From: Aeromonas piscicola
GTDB lineage: Bacteria; Pseudomonadota; Gammaproteobacteria; Enterobacterales; Aeromonadaceae
DNA: 39,280 nt
Direction of reading: 5' to 3'
Assembly (NCBI RefSeq): GCF_000820005.1
Contig: NZ_CDBL01000010.1
Span: forward strand, 35,747-75,026
A model generated the notes under the pieces. It saw only the letters and a list, made by a program, of their open reading frames with translations. It was not told the DNA's origin and ran no database searches. The translations under genes were made by a program, and so were the position numbers. Below are positions 16,898-25,314 of this stretch, in pieces; position 1 is the first letter of the stretch, and each line of letters opens with the position of its first letter.

Positions 16898-17980
16898 ATG
16901 AAGATGAATGATTGGTTAAGCATGCTGGCAGATGCATCTCAGATGTTTTTGTTCCTAGCCTTCGAGCTTTCTGTGCTGTTCCTGGTGATCAGTGCTGGGG
17001 TCAGCTTGATCCGCCAAAAGATACCTGACACCAAGATCCAAGCCATGCTGGGGGCACGAAAAGGTAGAGGCTATTTTATTTCAGCAGCACTTGGCGCATT
17101 GACCCCTTTTTGCAGTTGCTCAACCATCCCTATGCTGCGTGGACTCTTGTCTGCCAAAGCTGGTTTTGGGCCAACCCTGACCTTCCTGTTTGTCTCACCG
17201 CTGCTCAACCCGATCATAGTCGGCCTTATGTGGGCCACCTTCGGCTGGAAAGTGACGGTACTGTATGCCGTAATTGCAGCAGGCGTTTCTGTGCTGGCGA
17301 GTATGTTGCTCGACATGCTGGGGTTTGAGCGTCATGTCATTGACTCCAAAGAGGCCAAGCAAAGTAGCTGCGGCACCGGTTGTAGCAACACGACAAGTGA
17401 ACCTGCCAGTGTGAGTGCAACCGCTTGCTGCTCAAGCAATGCTATCAAGTCCATCAAACCGCTAAAGGCTCAGGCATCTTGCTGTACTGCGCAACCCGAT
17501 GAGGCCGCACCAACAGTCTCTTGCTGCGCAGATGGCACTGCGGCACTAACTCAGGTTCCAGTCATTCCCACTGCCTTCGCCAAAGCGCGTATTGATGCCT
17601 GGCAGCAATTCAAAGAAGTGCTTCCTTACATGTTGCTAGGGGTGCTGATAGGGTCATTTATCTATGGTTTCATCCCCGCCGAGTGGATAGCGGCCCACGC
17701 AGGGTCAGACAACCCGATGGCGATCCCATTCAGCGCAGTTGTGGGTATTCCACTCTATATCCGGGCAGAAGCCGTTATCCCTCTGGCATCGGTATTGCTG
17801 AGCAAAGGAATGGGCATGGGTGCGGTGATGGCACTGATTATCGGTAGTGCGGGGGCCAGCCTGACCGAGGTGATCCTGCTCAAGTCGATGTTCAGAACAC
17901 CTATGATTGTGGCGTTCCTGACCGTCATACTGGGGATGGCCATCATGATGGGTTACTTGACCCAACTACTGTTTACATAA
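16898..17980 (+). CDS. COG0701-type permease (ArsP-like) with cysteine-rich loop
   Basis: A 360-residue inner-membrane permease. It carries the TPFCSCSTIPMLRGLL motif (residues ~69-84), where the cysteines bind trivalent arsenicals in ArsP proteins, and the paired SPLLNPIIVG / GIPLYIRAEA / GSAGASLTE segments of the family. About eight helices split by a hydrophilic loop (~145-225) with multiple cysteines, including several CC pairs, an unusual metal-rich insert. It is controlled by the divergent ArsR2. Methylarsenite/organoarsenical efflux is likely; another soft metal cannot be excluded. AGAGG lies before the ATG. Confidence 0.85.
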   Translation: MKMNDWLSMLADASQMFLFLAFELSVLFLVISAGVSLIRQKIPDTKIQAMLGARKGRGYFISAALGALTPFCSCSTIPMLRGLLSAKAGFGPTLTFLFVSPLLNPIIVGLMWATFGWKVTVLYAVIAAGVSVLASMLLDMLGFERHVIDSKEAKQSSCGTGCSNTTSEPASVSATACCSSNAIKSIKPLKAQASCCTAQPDEAAPTVSCCADGTAALTQVPVIPTAFAKARIDAWQQFKEVLPYMLLGVLIGSFIYGFIPAEWIAAHAGSDNPMAIPFSAVVGIPLYIRAEAVIPLASVLLSKGMGMGAVMALIIGSAGASLTEVILLKSMFRTPMIVAFLTVILGMAIMMGYLTQLLFT

Positions 17981-17985
17981 ATGAC

Positions 17986-18014
17986 AAAAGGCCTTCTGAA
18001 ACAGAAGGCCTTTT
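17986..18014. terminator. Bidirectional terminator between permease and nuclease gene
   Basis: A perfect 13-bp stem, AAAAGGCCTTCTG (17986-17998) with CAGAAGGCCTTTT (18002-18014), 3-base loop. It serves the two convergent genes. Confidence 0.92.
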
Positions 18015-18039
18015 AATGTGTATCAGTATGTAAAGATAT

Positions 18040-19368
18040 TCACTCTGGAATTTTAATAAATGAACCATACTTTCTCCTTAGGTTATCAATAGCCTTCATG
18101 GTCTGCCTTTCTTTTTCCTCCAGCTCTTTTATCCCATTTGATTTTTCTTTTATCCAGTGTGAAAGCATTCTTTGAGCCTGCTCTCTTGATTTAATATCTA
18201 CGATGCTTGCCAAGTCTTTGGCTTTTTCGGTTAAAGCATCTTCTCGCTCTTGTAGTGAGATGAGGCTATCATTTAAATTTTTCTGTATTAAGTCTAAGGA
18301 TGTTGAACGCCTGCGTATTTCGACTTCACTAGCATCAAGCTGAGCCTCTTTGGCTTTAATAGTTCTATTTATATCATCAACTTGTGAATAAAATTCAGAC
18401 TTAAGTTCATCTAGATTAAGAAGGTCGTTTAGTAAGCCTTGTTTTTTATCAATCTCATCTTGCACATGATAAAGACGTTCTTTTAATTCCATTTCAAAGC
18501 TTCTATATTGATCTTCCAGTAGGATTATTTTGTCCTCTATCTTTGAAATGGATGACTCTTTATCAATTTTTATCCTATCCCACTGTTCAAGGATTGAACT
18601 TGCATTCCTTTCTGCATTCCGAGCCTGTTGAATCACTCTTTGCATATCACTTAGTTCTGATTCGCGCGTATTTTTGATCGCTTCGAATTCTGCATTAAGC
18701 CTTTTAACCTCTGCATCATGTTTTGAACTCAATGATGAATACTGATGCTGTAAATATATTAACTGCTGCCTATTATGGGAGTACATCATTTCGGAGAAGT
18801 TGCCAACAGGAGCCACAGATATCCATTTTTTAGGGCATTTTTTTAGATAATCGCTAATTTCTTCTTTTGAGATTATCTCTCCTTTCACACGAAATCCACT
18901 AAGGTCAAGTTCAACGCAGGTTGCATTCACCCTTTTTAGTTCTTTAATTTTTCCTCGATCACAAAAGTGCGTAACTGCAACTTCGATGAGAACCTTCTCT
19001 CCATCGATGAACCCAATTACATCTGGGATAACTCGCCCCTCATAAACCTCACATACCATCTCATCAAAAACTATGTTTTTATGGATTGGGTTTATAGTTC
19101 CAATAGGCAGCAATAACTGCCTGTCAGTTACTAAAACCTCTTTAGCCAAGATATGTATTTCGGTTTCTGGCTTCCAGGTACAGGAATTCTGCTCGATTGA
19201 ATTAGGCTCATGAGCAAAATAATGGGCTTTAACTTGCCCTTTCATAGCCCAGACAGCGCCCTGACAACCGATGCATGTGCAATTGCATGCTTTTCCACTC
19301 ACAACGTCTTTGACATCAACTATATGGCCGTTGTCGCCAAGAGCACGAGTCATCAGGATTCTTGCCAT
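18040..19368 (-). CDS. CoiA-like zinc-ribbon nuclease with long coiled coil
   Basis: A 442-residue protein. The N-terminus has a zinc-binding cluster C28-x-C30-x-C32-xx-C35, then HYFAHE, as in competence protein CoiA and relatives. A restriction-endonuclease-like core follows: V-I-P-D116, then VLIEVAVTH with E129 and a Lys at ~140, in the order of a PD-(D/E)XK site. From ~205 to ~435 the sequence is a nearly unbroken heptad-rich coiled coil (KRLNAEFEAIKNTRESEL, KELEEKERQTMKAIDNLRR), suggesting an oligomeric or DNA-spanning nuclease. It is AT-rich, the first gene of a transferred-looking cluster, 62 bp downstream of the phosphatase on the same strand. Role unproven; defence is a reasonable guess. 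Confidence 0.72.
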   Translation of the reverse strand: MARILMTRALGDNGHIVDVKDVVSGKACNCTCIGCQGAVWAMKGQVKAHYFAHEPNSIEQNSCTWKPETEIHILAKEVLVTDRQLLLPIGTINPIHKNIVFDEMVCEVYEGRVIPDVIGFIDGEKVLIEVAVTHFCDRGKIKELKRVNATCVELDLSGFRVKGEIISKEEISDYLKKCPKKWISVAPVGNFSEMMYSHNRQQLIYLQHQYSSLSSKHDAEVKRLNAEFEAIKNTRESELSDMQRVIQQARNAERNASSILEQWDRIKIDKESSISKIEDKIILLEDQYRSFEMELKERLYHVQDEIDKKQGLLNDLLNLDELKSEFYSQVDDINRTIKAKEAQLDASEVEIRRRSTSLDLIQKNLNDSLISLQEREDALTEKAKDLASIVDIKSREQAQRMLSHWIKEKSNGIKELEEKERQTMKAIDNLRRKYGSFIKIPE

Positions 19369-19429
19369 ATATATCTACCCACTAACTAAACTGCCAATTA
19401 AGAATTACAGCCTAATAATGATATTGTTT

Positions 19430-20182
19430 TTAGGTCAGGTTTATTTTTGAAGTGGTACATGTGAATGCAGTGGCATGCATGAACTCAAACTCTCCTTTTT
19501 TAATTTTACAAGCAGTGAGATGTGGATTGTTAATGCGCTCACTTGGAGAGTAACCAGAGCCGGTATCTAGAAATAGTTGATTCCCTACAAATCGTGGGTA
19601 GTCGACAGGGGTGTGTCCAGAAATAATATAATCAACTCCTGATATTAAGTTTTCGTCCTTAGATGAAATTACATTTCGCCCCCATAGGATCTCACGCCGA
19701 CATTCATTTAAAACAGCATCACAGACAGGCCATGTCTTCATTGGAACCTCAGAGTGAATAACCCCAACATGATAATCGTCAAGCTCTACCGATAAAGTGA
19801 AGCTCATATTGTTCATGATAAGGGTTCGACACTCTTGGCGCTCCTCATCAGTGAGAGAAAACCACCACCCACCACCATTTCTTTCCCAAATAGAGCGTTT
19901 ATATGGTGATGAATTATCTTCATCCAGTATGAATTCCTCATGGTTACCTACAACAGAATAAAACCACCCTTGTGCTGTTAATCTCAAACACTCTAGTGAA
20001 CATGCCCCACGGTCTACCAAATCGCCCGTGCAAATTACCCTATCAATATCAGGATCAAAGTTAGCCACAGACAGGATGCGCTTCAAAGAAGTAATTTGCC
20101 CATGTAAGTCACCAATAAAGTAATCTGTTCCTAATATATTTTTCTTGAGTATCTTGTGAGTTGTAATATTCATTCCGCTCAT
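19430..20182 (-). CDS. Serine/threonine-type metallophosphatase (PrpA / lambda phosphatase-like)
   Basis: A 250-residue calcineurin-like phosphoesterase with all metal motifs: GDLHG (~22), GDLVDRG (~52), GNHE (~79), a later HSEVP and SGHTPV near 190. The order and length match the lambda Ser/Thr phosphatase and E. coli PrpA/PrpB. I chose the ATG at 20182, preceded by GGTGG at five bases; an upstream GTG and an internal ATG are alternatives. A protein kinase is encoded 2 kb away in the same cluster, so they may act on common targets, though they are not in one operon. Confidence 0.87.
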   Translation of the reverse strand: MSGMNITTHKILKKNILGTDYFIGDLHGQITSLKRILSVANFDPDIDRVICTGDLVDRGACSLECLRLTAQGWFYSVVGNHEEFILDEDNSSPYKRSIWERNGGGWWFSLTDEERQECRTLIMNNMSFTLSVELDDYHVGVIHSEVPMKTWPVCDAVLNECRREILWGRNVISSKDENLISGVDYIISGHTPVDYPRFVGNQLFLDTGSGYSPSERINNPHLTACKIKKGEFEFMHATAFTCTTSKINLT

Positions 20183-20201
20183 TGTAGCCACCAAAAAAAT
20201 A

Positions 20202-20230
20202 TGGAATACTTAAACACAATACTCTATAAT
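20202..20230 (+). promoter_or_regulatory. Promoter for the PD-(D/E)XK-like gene
   Basis: TGGAAT (20202-20207), 17 bases, TATAAT (20225-20230), a perfect -10, 36 bp before the ATG at 20266. It lies in the short divergent gap with the phosphatase gene. Confidence 0.55.
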
Positions 20231-20265
20231 GTTTTATTGTATATGATAAAGAGCAAGAGTTGAAT

Positions 20266-20973
20266 ATGAGTCCTCTAATTACAATCAAATCAGCCTCATT
20301 GGCGAACGTTGGTAGCTCGCAAGATGCGTTCGACTCAGAGTTCGCTCTTGTAAACAGCTTGCAATCTCTCGTGAGAAAGCAATTCAAGAAAAATATTGGT
20401 TTTGAAAGAGAGTTTGACTGTGGCTTTGGCATTGCTGATGCAGTCATCTTCGAGTATAAGAGAAGGAAAGCGGCCTTAAATTTAGGGCAGATCACACCTT
20501 CTTGGGCATACACGCTCAAACAATTGCCATTAAAAACCAACTTTGATGCTGAGCACATTTCTAAAATTTCAGGTGCATCTCTCTCATTATCGAAAAAAGC
20601 GATCAAAGAATTTGTTGATGCAGGTTACTGCAAGCAAAAGGAAAATGGTATTTATGTAAAAGTAAAAGAGCCTGAAAATATTGTAGATACTATAAAGGCC
20701 GTAGAAGCGAAGCTGAAAGATTGGAAGAGAGCTCTTTGGCAAGCAAGTCGTTATAAAACTTTTGCTAATGAAAGTTGGGTTGTACTCGACAAAAAGCATG
20801 CGAATCCTGCAATAAAAAACATTGATGAATTTAAACGCTATAATGTTGGACTGGCAACCATCTCTATAGAAGGTGATTACTTAGTGCATTTCTCCCCTAT
20901 TGAAGAAACGCACTTTTCAGAAATCGCCTACTGGAAAGCTAACGCAATGATCGCGCAATCCTTATTAAACTAA
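20266..20973 (+). CDS. Putative PD-(D/E)XK nuclease-like protein with inserted HTH-like segment
   Basis: A 235-residue protein I do not recognise by name. Two segments look like a split nuclease core: EREFDCGFGIADAVIF (Asp at ~58) and, after an insert, AVEAKLKDWKRALWQASRYK, with E-x-K at ~147-149 followed by Q-x3-Y, the motif order of RecB-like PD-(D/E)XK enzymes. The insert (~75-135) contains HISKISGASLSLSKKAIKEF and looks like a winged helix, which could give DNA recognition. It is the only plus-strand gene in the cluster and overlaps the next gene tail-to-tail by nine bases. Could be a nuclease or a regulator using a dead nuclease fold. Confidence 0.6.
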   Translation: MSPLITIKSASLANVGSSQDAFDSEFALVNSLQSLVRKQFKKNIGFEREFDCGFGIADAVIFEYKRRKAALNLGQITPSWAYTLKQLPLKTNFDAEHISKISGASLSLSKKAIKEFVDAGYCKQKENGIYVKVKEPENIVDTIKAVEAKLKDWKRALWQASRYKTFANESWVVLDKKHANPAIKNIDEFKRYNVGLATISIEGDYLVHFSPIEETHFSEIAYWKANAMIAQSLLN

Positions 20974-22161
20974 ACCATTGGATTGTGCGAATATACGAAT
21001 TGCATTGCTCCAAGTATTCAGATGATCGCCATTGCCGTGTTTATCAAGCCTCAATGCATGTTTACTAATCTCATCATGTAGTTCTATTGCTTCATCAATC
21101 CATTCGTTCAGCCTTTTATACCGCCCTTGAATGCTCAAGGATGAAAGCTCACCAATTTGGTCACTAAACGCTTTAAAATAGTGCTTATACAATATTGCTG
21201 AATTAAATGCAGGGTCTTTTGTTAGCTCAAATGCCTCATCAGATTCATCTGATGCGGTATATATCTTACTCCAAATATGAGGGTATCTATCCTTTAGAAT
21301 TTTAGCCTCATCAAAGTTGATCCAGTTCAACAGTTTGGGAAGATAAATCCTGGCTTTTGGCCCTCTTCTATCTCCATCCGTTACGATGAATTTATCTAGA
21401 GAGAACATTCTGGTATTTTCGAAAGCGCCTATAGTTAGGCTAATTTCACCAGCTAGTGTATACAACAATGACTCAGTATTTGAATACCCAACAAGAACCT
21501 CTAAGTCTGCATCATAAGATGCCTTAATGACATCCATGTACTGGGTAAGAAATGTTAGGTCATTTATTTGCTTTGTACCCCTATCATGTTGGCAGAACAT
21601 ATAAACGCCATCAATTTCAGGGTAGCTTGTAATCCAGTTTAGAACCTTACTTCGATACTCATTACTGTTCACCATTGATGAAGTCATGGGAACCGTCAGC
21701 AATACCTTTTTACGACCCAGTGGGTCTTGCTTCTTGATCTGCTCAAGAAATGGATGTACAAATTGCTGTGATTGACCATCGATATACTTGTCATCAAAGT
21801 ATTCATAAAATCTTGCAGGTATGATGAGTTCCAAAAAATCATTTTTCAACTGGAACTCAATACATCTTTTTGCTGCTTCATAAGATACAGCCATAAAATC
21901 AATTGTTGAGAATCCTTTTTCCCCCATAATCGTATTGGGGAAGAAGCTATATGATTGTAACTTTTGCTTTTGAGAGCTAGGTAGGTAAAATTGTGGATCA
22001 AATAATGATACTGACTTTAGTTTTTTACTATAGTCAGAAACATTTTTACATGTCTCATGAACTGGACTAAAAATTATTCCATCACCGATTTTATCCTTTT
22101 CGAAAGAATCTCTGTTCCAGTTAGCACAGTGTCCAGATTGATGAAATAAACGTAAACTCAT
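20965..22161 (-). CDS. Unrecognised 398-residue protein coupled to the kinase
   Basis: I do not recognise this family. There is no signal peptide and no membrane helix. The central part alternates hydrophobic strands and helices (KKVLLTVPMTSSMV, EIDGVYMFCQHDRG, DLEVLVGYSNTESLLYTLAG), in the manner of a beta/alpha-barrel; later it has KFIVTDGDRRGPKARIYLP, and the tail (~330-395) is helical. The start codon overlaps the kinase stop by four bases (ATGA type), so the two are made together and probably interact. It could be the kinase substrate or effector. AT-rich and apparently transferred. Confidence 0.6.
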   Translation of the reverse strand: MSLRLFHQSGHCANWNRDSFEKDKIGDGIIFSPVHETCKNVSDYSKKLKSVSLFDPQFYLPSSQKQKLQSYSFFPNTIMGEKGFSTIDFMAVSYEAAKRCIEFQLKNDFLELIIPARFYEYFDDKYIDGQSQQFVHPFLEQIKKQDPLGRKKVLLTVPMTSSMVNSNEYRSKVLNWITSYPEIDGVYMFCQHDRGTKQINDLTFLTQYMDVIKASYDADLEVLVGYSNTESLLYTLAGEISLTIGAFENTRMFSLDKFIVTDGDRRGPKARIYLPKLLNWINFDEAKILKDRYPHIWSKIYTASDESDEAFELTKDPAFNSAILYKHYFKAFSDQIGELSSLSIQGRYKRLNEWIDEAIELHDEISKHALRLDKHGNGDHLNTWSNAIRIFAQSNGLV

Positions 22162-23078
22162 ATCCGCTCCTTAATTGCATTCAATTCATTGATGATTTTA
22201 CTTGGAACACGATATCTCAGATATGGCTCCTTGCTCATCATTTTCTCAATTATATTTGATAAATCTCTATCAATACCCTTTGTATGTAAAGCATCAGGAG
22301 TGTGGCTGCATACTCGCTCTAATATTTCATCATTATAGTTTGTGCCATCAGAAACCATAAATGGGTGCTGTCCAGTTAGCATCTGGTAACAAATAATGCC
22401 GATAGAAAAGAGATCACTCTTGAATGAGATATCTCTCTTTGCATTTTTAGCTTGCTCAGGGCTCGCATAGGCAGGCGTACAGGGGCCAAAATCACAGAAG
22501 CTATACGTTACGCCAGCAGAACCTTCTTGCCGTAATAGACCAAGATCTATAATGACAAGAGAACCATCATCTTTAACTAAAATGTTGTCTGGTTTTAAGT
22601 CCCTATGTACTAATTTTTGTGGATGGCCCCATAAGCAATCCATTGCAATAAGTATTTTTTCTAAAAATGAGATAACTGCTGGCTCATTATTATAGCCACT
22701 CATTAAATTCGTTAATGGCTGAGCATTCATTCTTTGCTCTATACTCACGAACTTAATCGGATTCAGTGGTTCCTCAGTTTCTGGATGGAGAGTGATTGCT
22801 TCATGAAAAAATAATCGAGGAAATGATGGACTTCGGATTTGATTAAGAACCTCAACTTCTTTTTCCATGTATGAGATAGTTGTTCTTGATGTCACACTCG
22901 ACATTTTAAGAACAACCGCTCCCCACTTATCACAATTTTCAGGTTCAATATCTGAACGACCCGTGAAAATGCCAAAGTATACAGCCCTTTGACCAGATGC
23001 CTTAGGTACACCCGTTATTTCGAAATTTGGGTATAAGGCCCTTATCAATTCGATGGACTCTTGATTTCCTTCTAGCAT
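22158..23078 (-). CDS. Eukaryotic-like Ser/Thr protein kinase
   Basis: A Hanks-type kinase of about 306 residues from the ATG at 23078. It shows a degenerate glycine loop (SGQRAVYFG), the ATP-binding Lys in VVLKM, catalytic loop HRDLKPDN, DLG in place of DFG (VIIDLGLL), and ASPEQAK as the activation-segment APE. No membrane anchor or sensory domain follows. The frame is open to 23174, adding about 32 residues rich in aromatic residues with no clear ribosome site; GAGAG before 23078 makes the shorter start more likely. It is co-translated with the 398-residue protein. Stand-alone kinases in such islands often act in phage defence (for example Stk2); here that is inference. Confidence 0.88.
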   Translation of the reverse strand: MLEGNQESIELIRALYPNFEITGVPKASGQRAVYFGIFTGRSDIEPENCDKWGAVVLKMSSVTSRTTISYMEKEVEVLNQIRSPSFPRLFFHEAITLHPETEEPLNPIKFVSIEQRMNAQPLTNLMSGYNNEPAVISFLEKILIAMDCLWGHPQKLVHRDLKPDNILVKDDGSLVIIDLGLLRQEGSAGVTYSFCDFGPCTPAYASPEQAKNAKRDISFKSDLFSIGIICYQMLTGQHPFMVSDGTNYNDEILERVCSHTPDALHTKGIDRDLSNIIEKMMSKEPYLRYRVPSKIINELNAIKERI

Positions 23079-23174
23079 TAGCAAATCTCTCGCAAGGCTG
23101 AATAGAAAAAGATCTACTACAATATTTTCGTAAATAAATATATATTTCTGTTTCCAGGTTTTGATCTTCATCAA

Positions 23175-23927
23175 GATTCAATTAGAACTAACATCTGGAC
23201 TCATTTTTTCACTTGACTATTGTTTGAACTATCACTGTCTTACCTCAGGGGCGACATTGCTCCGATCGTGTGTACCAATCCCGTAGGCCATGACTTTATT
23301 CTGGAGGTATGCCTGATGGTGAAGCCATGTAGTGGGGTGATTACAGCGGCAGTTATGCGGTAGGGGCTTATTTGAGCTGTAACCCTGGCACCAGTCTGTG
23401 ACTTTCCAGCCCATACAGTCATAGGTCATTCCGCTAGCCGATGACGTTATCTCATACGTTCACCTGCTATTCGGTTCAGCTCGGTGTCTTCGACCAGCTC
23501 CTGGTAGCAGACAAAGATATAGGGTGACAAGCAGTTGAAGGCGGGGTAGTTACCGTTCAGGATGGCAACATCAGACCCGTTACCCTTTTTCAGGAAACGC
23601 CCCATAGGGAGGCGAACAATGAAGCCAAAAACCACCTTCGATTTTCAACATCACAGCCCCGAGACATCAGAACTGGTGTAGTATGACCTCTATAAGCAGA
23701 GGAAGACGTTCGACAAGTTGTGTAAACTTTTTTATCGTAAATGTATCAGATGTTGACACGAACAGCATTAATGATAGGTTTAATGCGATTTAAGAGCATG
23801 TGGGTGAGATAGCAAGATGGATGGAAACAGTGTTTACTAGGCTTGCACTCAACCAACTCACACACACAGTGGCAGTTACACTGAAAAGTTCCTGCCCTTC
23901 CGTTTTGAAGATCACCTAAGAATAATT
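23175..23927. other. Gene-poor stretch between kinase and recombinases
   Basis: No intact gene. On the minus strand a 62-codon frame at 23447-23635 (reading ...GNYPAFNCLSPYIFVCYQ...) and another at 23232-23429 look like decayed coding sequence, but I cannot assign a family. GC content here is higher than in the kinase gene, so this may be older DNA at the border of an inserted element. Confidence 0.45.
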
Positions 23928-23942
23928 TGTAAAGAATTTACA
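23928..23942. other. Inverted repeat near the recombinase genes (possible attachment core)
   Basis: TGTAAA-GAA-TTTACA, 6-bp arms with a 3-bp centre, at about 125 bp before the first recombinase. Tyrosine recombinases act on such short inverted arms. No matching copy was found near 29.3 kb, so this is only a candidate. Confidence 0.3.
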
Positions 23943-23948
23943 TATAGA

Positions 23949-23971
23949 CCCCTGTTAATACAGGGGTTTTT
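23949..23971 (+). terminator. Terminator upstream of the recombinase operon
   Basis: CCCCTGT (23949-23955), loop TAAT, ACAGGGG (23960-23966), then TTTTT. It would shield the recombinase operon from upstream transcription. Confidence 0.85.
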
Positions 23972-24066
23972 CATTTCATGTGTAGAAAACAGATGACAAA
24001 TATGAATTAAAAATTTTGGTATATCCTATACTTTGTAATAGTGTGAAATTTATGGAGCGTAGACGT

Positions 24067-25314
24067 ATGGAGAAGTTCTACGGTGTCACAAAATTTGTCA
24101 TGGATACAGGAGAGCGCTACTGCATAGTGATGGATCGCTCTACTGGCATTCCCATCTATTACCCGCTTCTGTTTTTAACAACCCAAATCCGCAATAGAGG
24201 AGCTGCATTTTCAACAATGCTGGTAGCTGCTCACAATCTAGTTTTGCTGCTACGTTTTCTAGATAGTCGTGACATTAACCTTGAACAGCGGCTTTTGACC
24301 AAAAGCTTTTTCAAGCCACATGAGTTGGATGATCTGCGAGATTTTGCTCAGCGGAAGCAAGGAATTCGGTCATCAAAGGCGTTATCTCACCGTTGGTTGA
24401 AAGATGCGACAACTGATACCGTTGATAATGGGACTCTACATTCTCGACTGACAACATTTGCAATATATTTTCGCTGGTATGCTATGAATATCTTAAAGAC
24501 AACAGAGCTGGAAGTTGTCGAGCAGATAAATTCTATGGTGGAACAAATAAAAGCACGCCGACCATCTAAAAATGGCAGAAACAGAAACTTGCAAGACAGG
24601 TCGTTGAGTGACATTCAATTGGACGCATTATTTGAAGTCATCCGGCTTGGTTCAACGCAGAATCCTTTCTCAGTAGATGTGCAGCGCCGTAATCGGCTAA
24701 TGATCTTACTTCTATTTTATCTTGGTATTCGAAGTGGTGAATTGTTAAACATCAGAATACAGGATATCGACTTTAGCACTAACAGAATTCGTATCGTTAG
24801 GCGAGCAGATGAACTAGCTGATGCTAGAACCAATGAACCTAATGCTAAAACTAGAGAACGGCTCTTACCGTTGTCTGAAACCCTAGTTCAAGAACTGCAT
24901 AGTTATATCATTCAAGATCGCCGAAAAATCAGAAATGCAAAGAGAAATGACTACCTATTTCTGACTTATAAGAGTGGACCAACAGTTGGAAACCCTATAT
25001 CCAAGGAGGGTTATCATAAAATATTTTCCGTGATCAAGTCTATATTGCCACAATTATATGCAGCAACAGGTCACTCGCTCCGCCACACATGGAATCGTAA
25101 GTTTTCAGAAAGAATGGATTCTATGAATGAGAAAGTCAGCGAGGAACGCCAAGAGCAAATCCGTTCGTACTTAATGGGCTGGAGAGATGGTTCAGGAACC
25201 GCCGCGACATACAACAAGCGTTTTATCCAGCAAAAAGGGTTTGAGGCCGCCTTGGCATTACAAAAAGATAACGGAACTCGTTTACCAGTGGACATGAAAG
25301 ATGATGACGAATAA
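24067..25314 (+). CDS. Tyrosine recombinase 1 of an overlapping trio
   Basis: A phage-integrase-family recombinase of about 415 residues. The catalytic set is visible: Arg in YLGIRSGELLN, the H-x-x-R box GHSLRHTW, then GWRDGSGTAATYNKRF with the nucleophilic Tyr. The N-terminal half should bind the DNA arms. I chose the ATG at 24067 with GGAG nine bases before it; an ATG at 24052 and a frame open to 24016 are alternatives. It is the first gene of a four-gene operon whose members overlap. Its order resembles TnpA in Tn554-like elements. Confidence 0.88.
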   Translation: MEKFYGVTKFVMDTGERYCIVMDRSTGIPIYYPLLFLTTQIRNRGAAFSTMLVAAHNLVLLLRFLDSRDINLEQRLLTKSFFKPHELDDLRDFAQRKQGIRSSKALSHRWLKDATTDTVDNGTLHSRLTTFAIYFRWYAMNILKTTELEVVEQINSMVEQIKARRPSKNGRNRNLQDRSLSDIQLDALFEVIRLGSTQNPFSVDVQRRNRLMILLLFYLGIRSGELLNIRIQDIDFSTNRIRIVRRADELADARTNEPNAKTRERLLPLSETLVQELHSYIIQDRRKIRNAKRNDYLFLTYKSGPTVGNPISKEGYHKIFSVIKSILPQLYAATGHSLRHTWNRKFSERMDSMNEKVSEERQEQIRSYLMGWRDGSGTAATYNKRFIQQKGFEAALALQKDNGTRLPVDMKDDDE

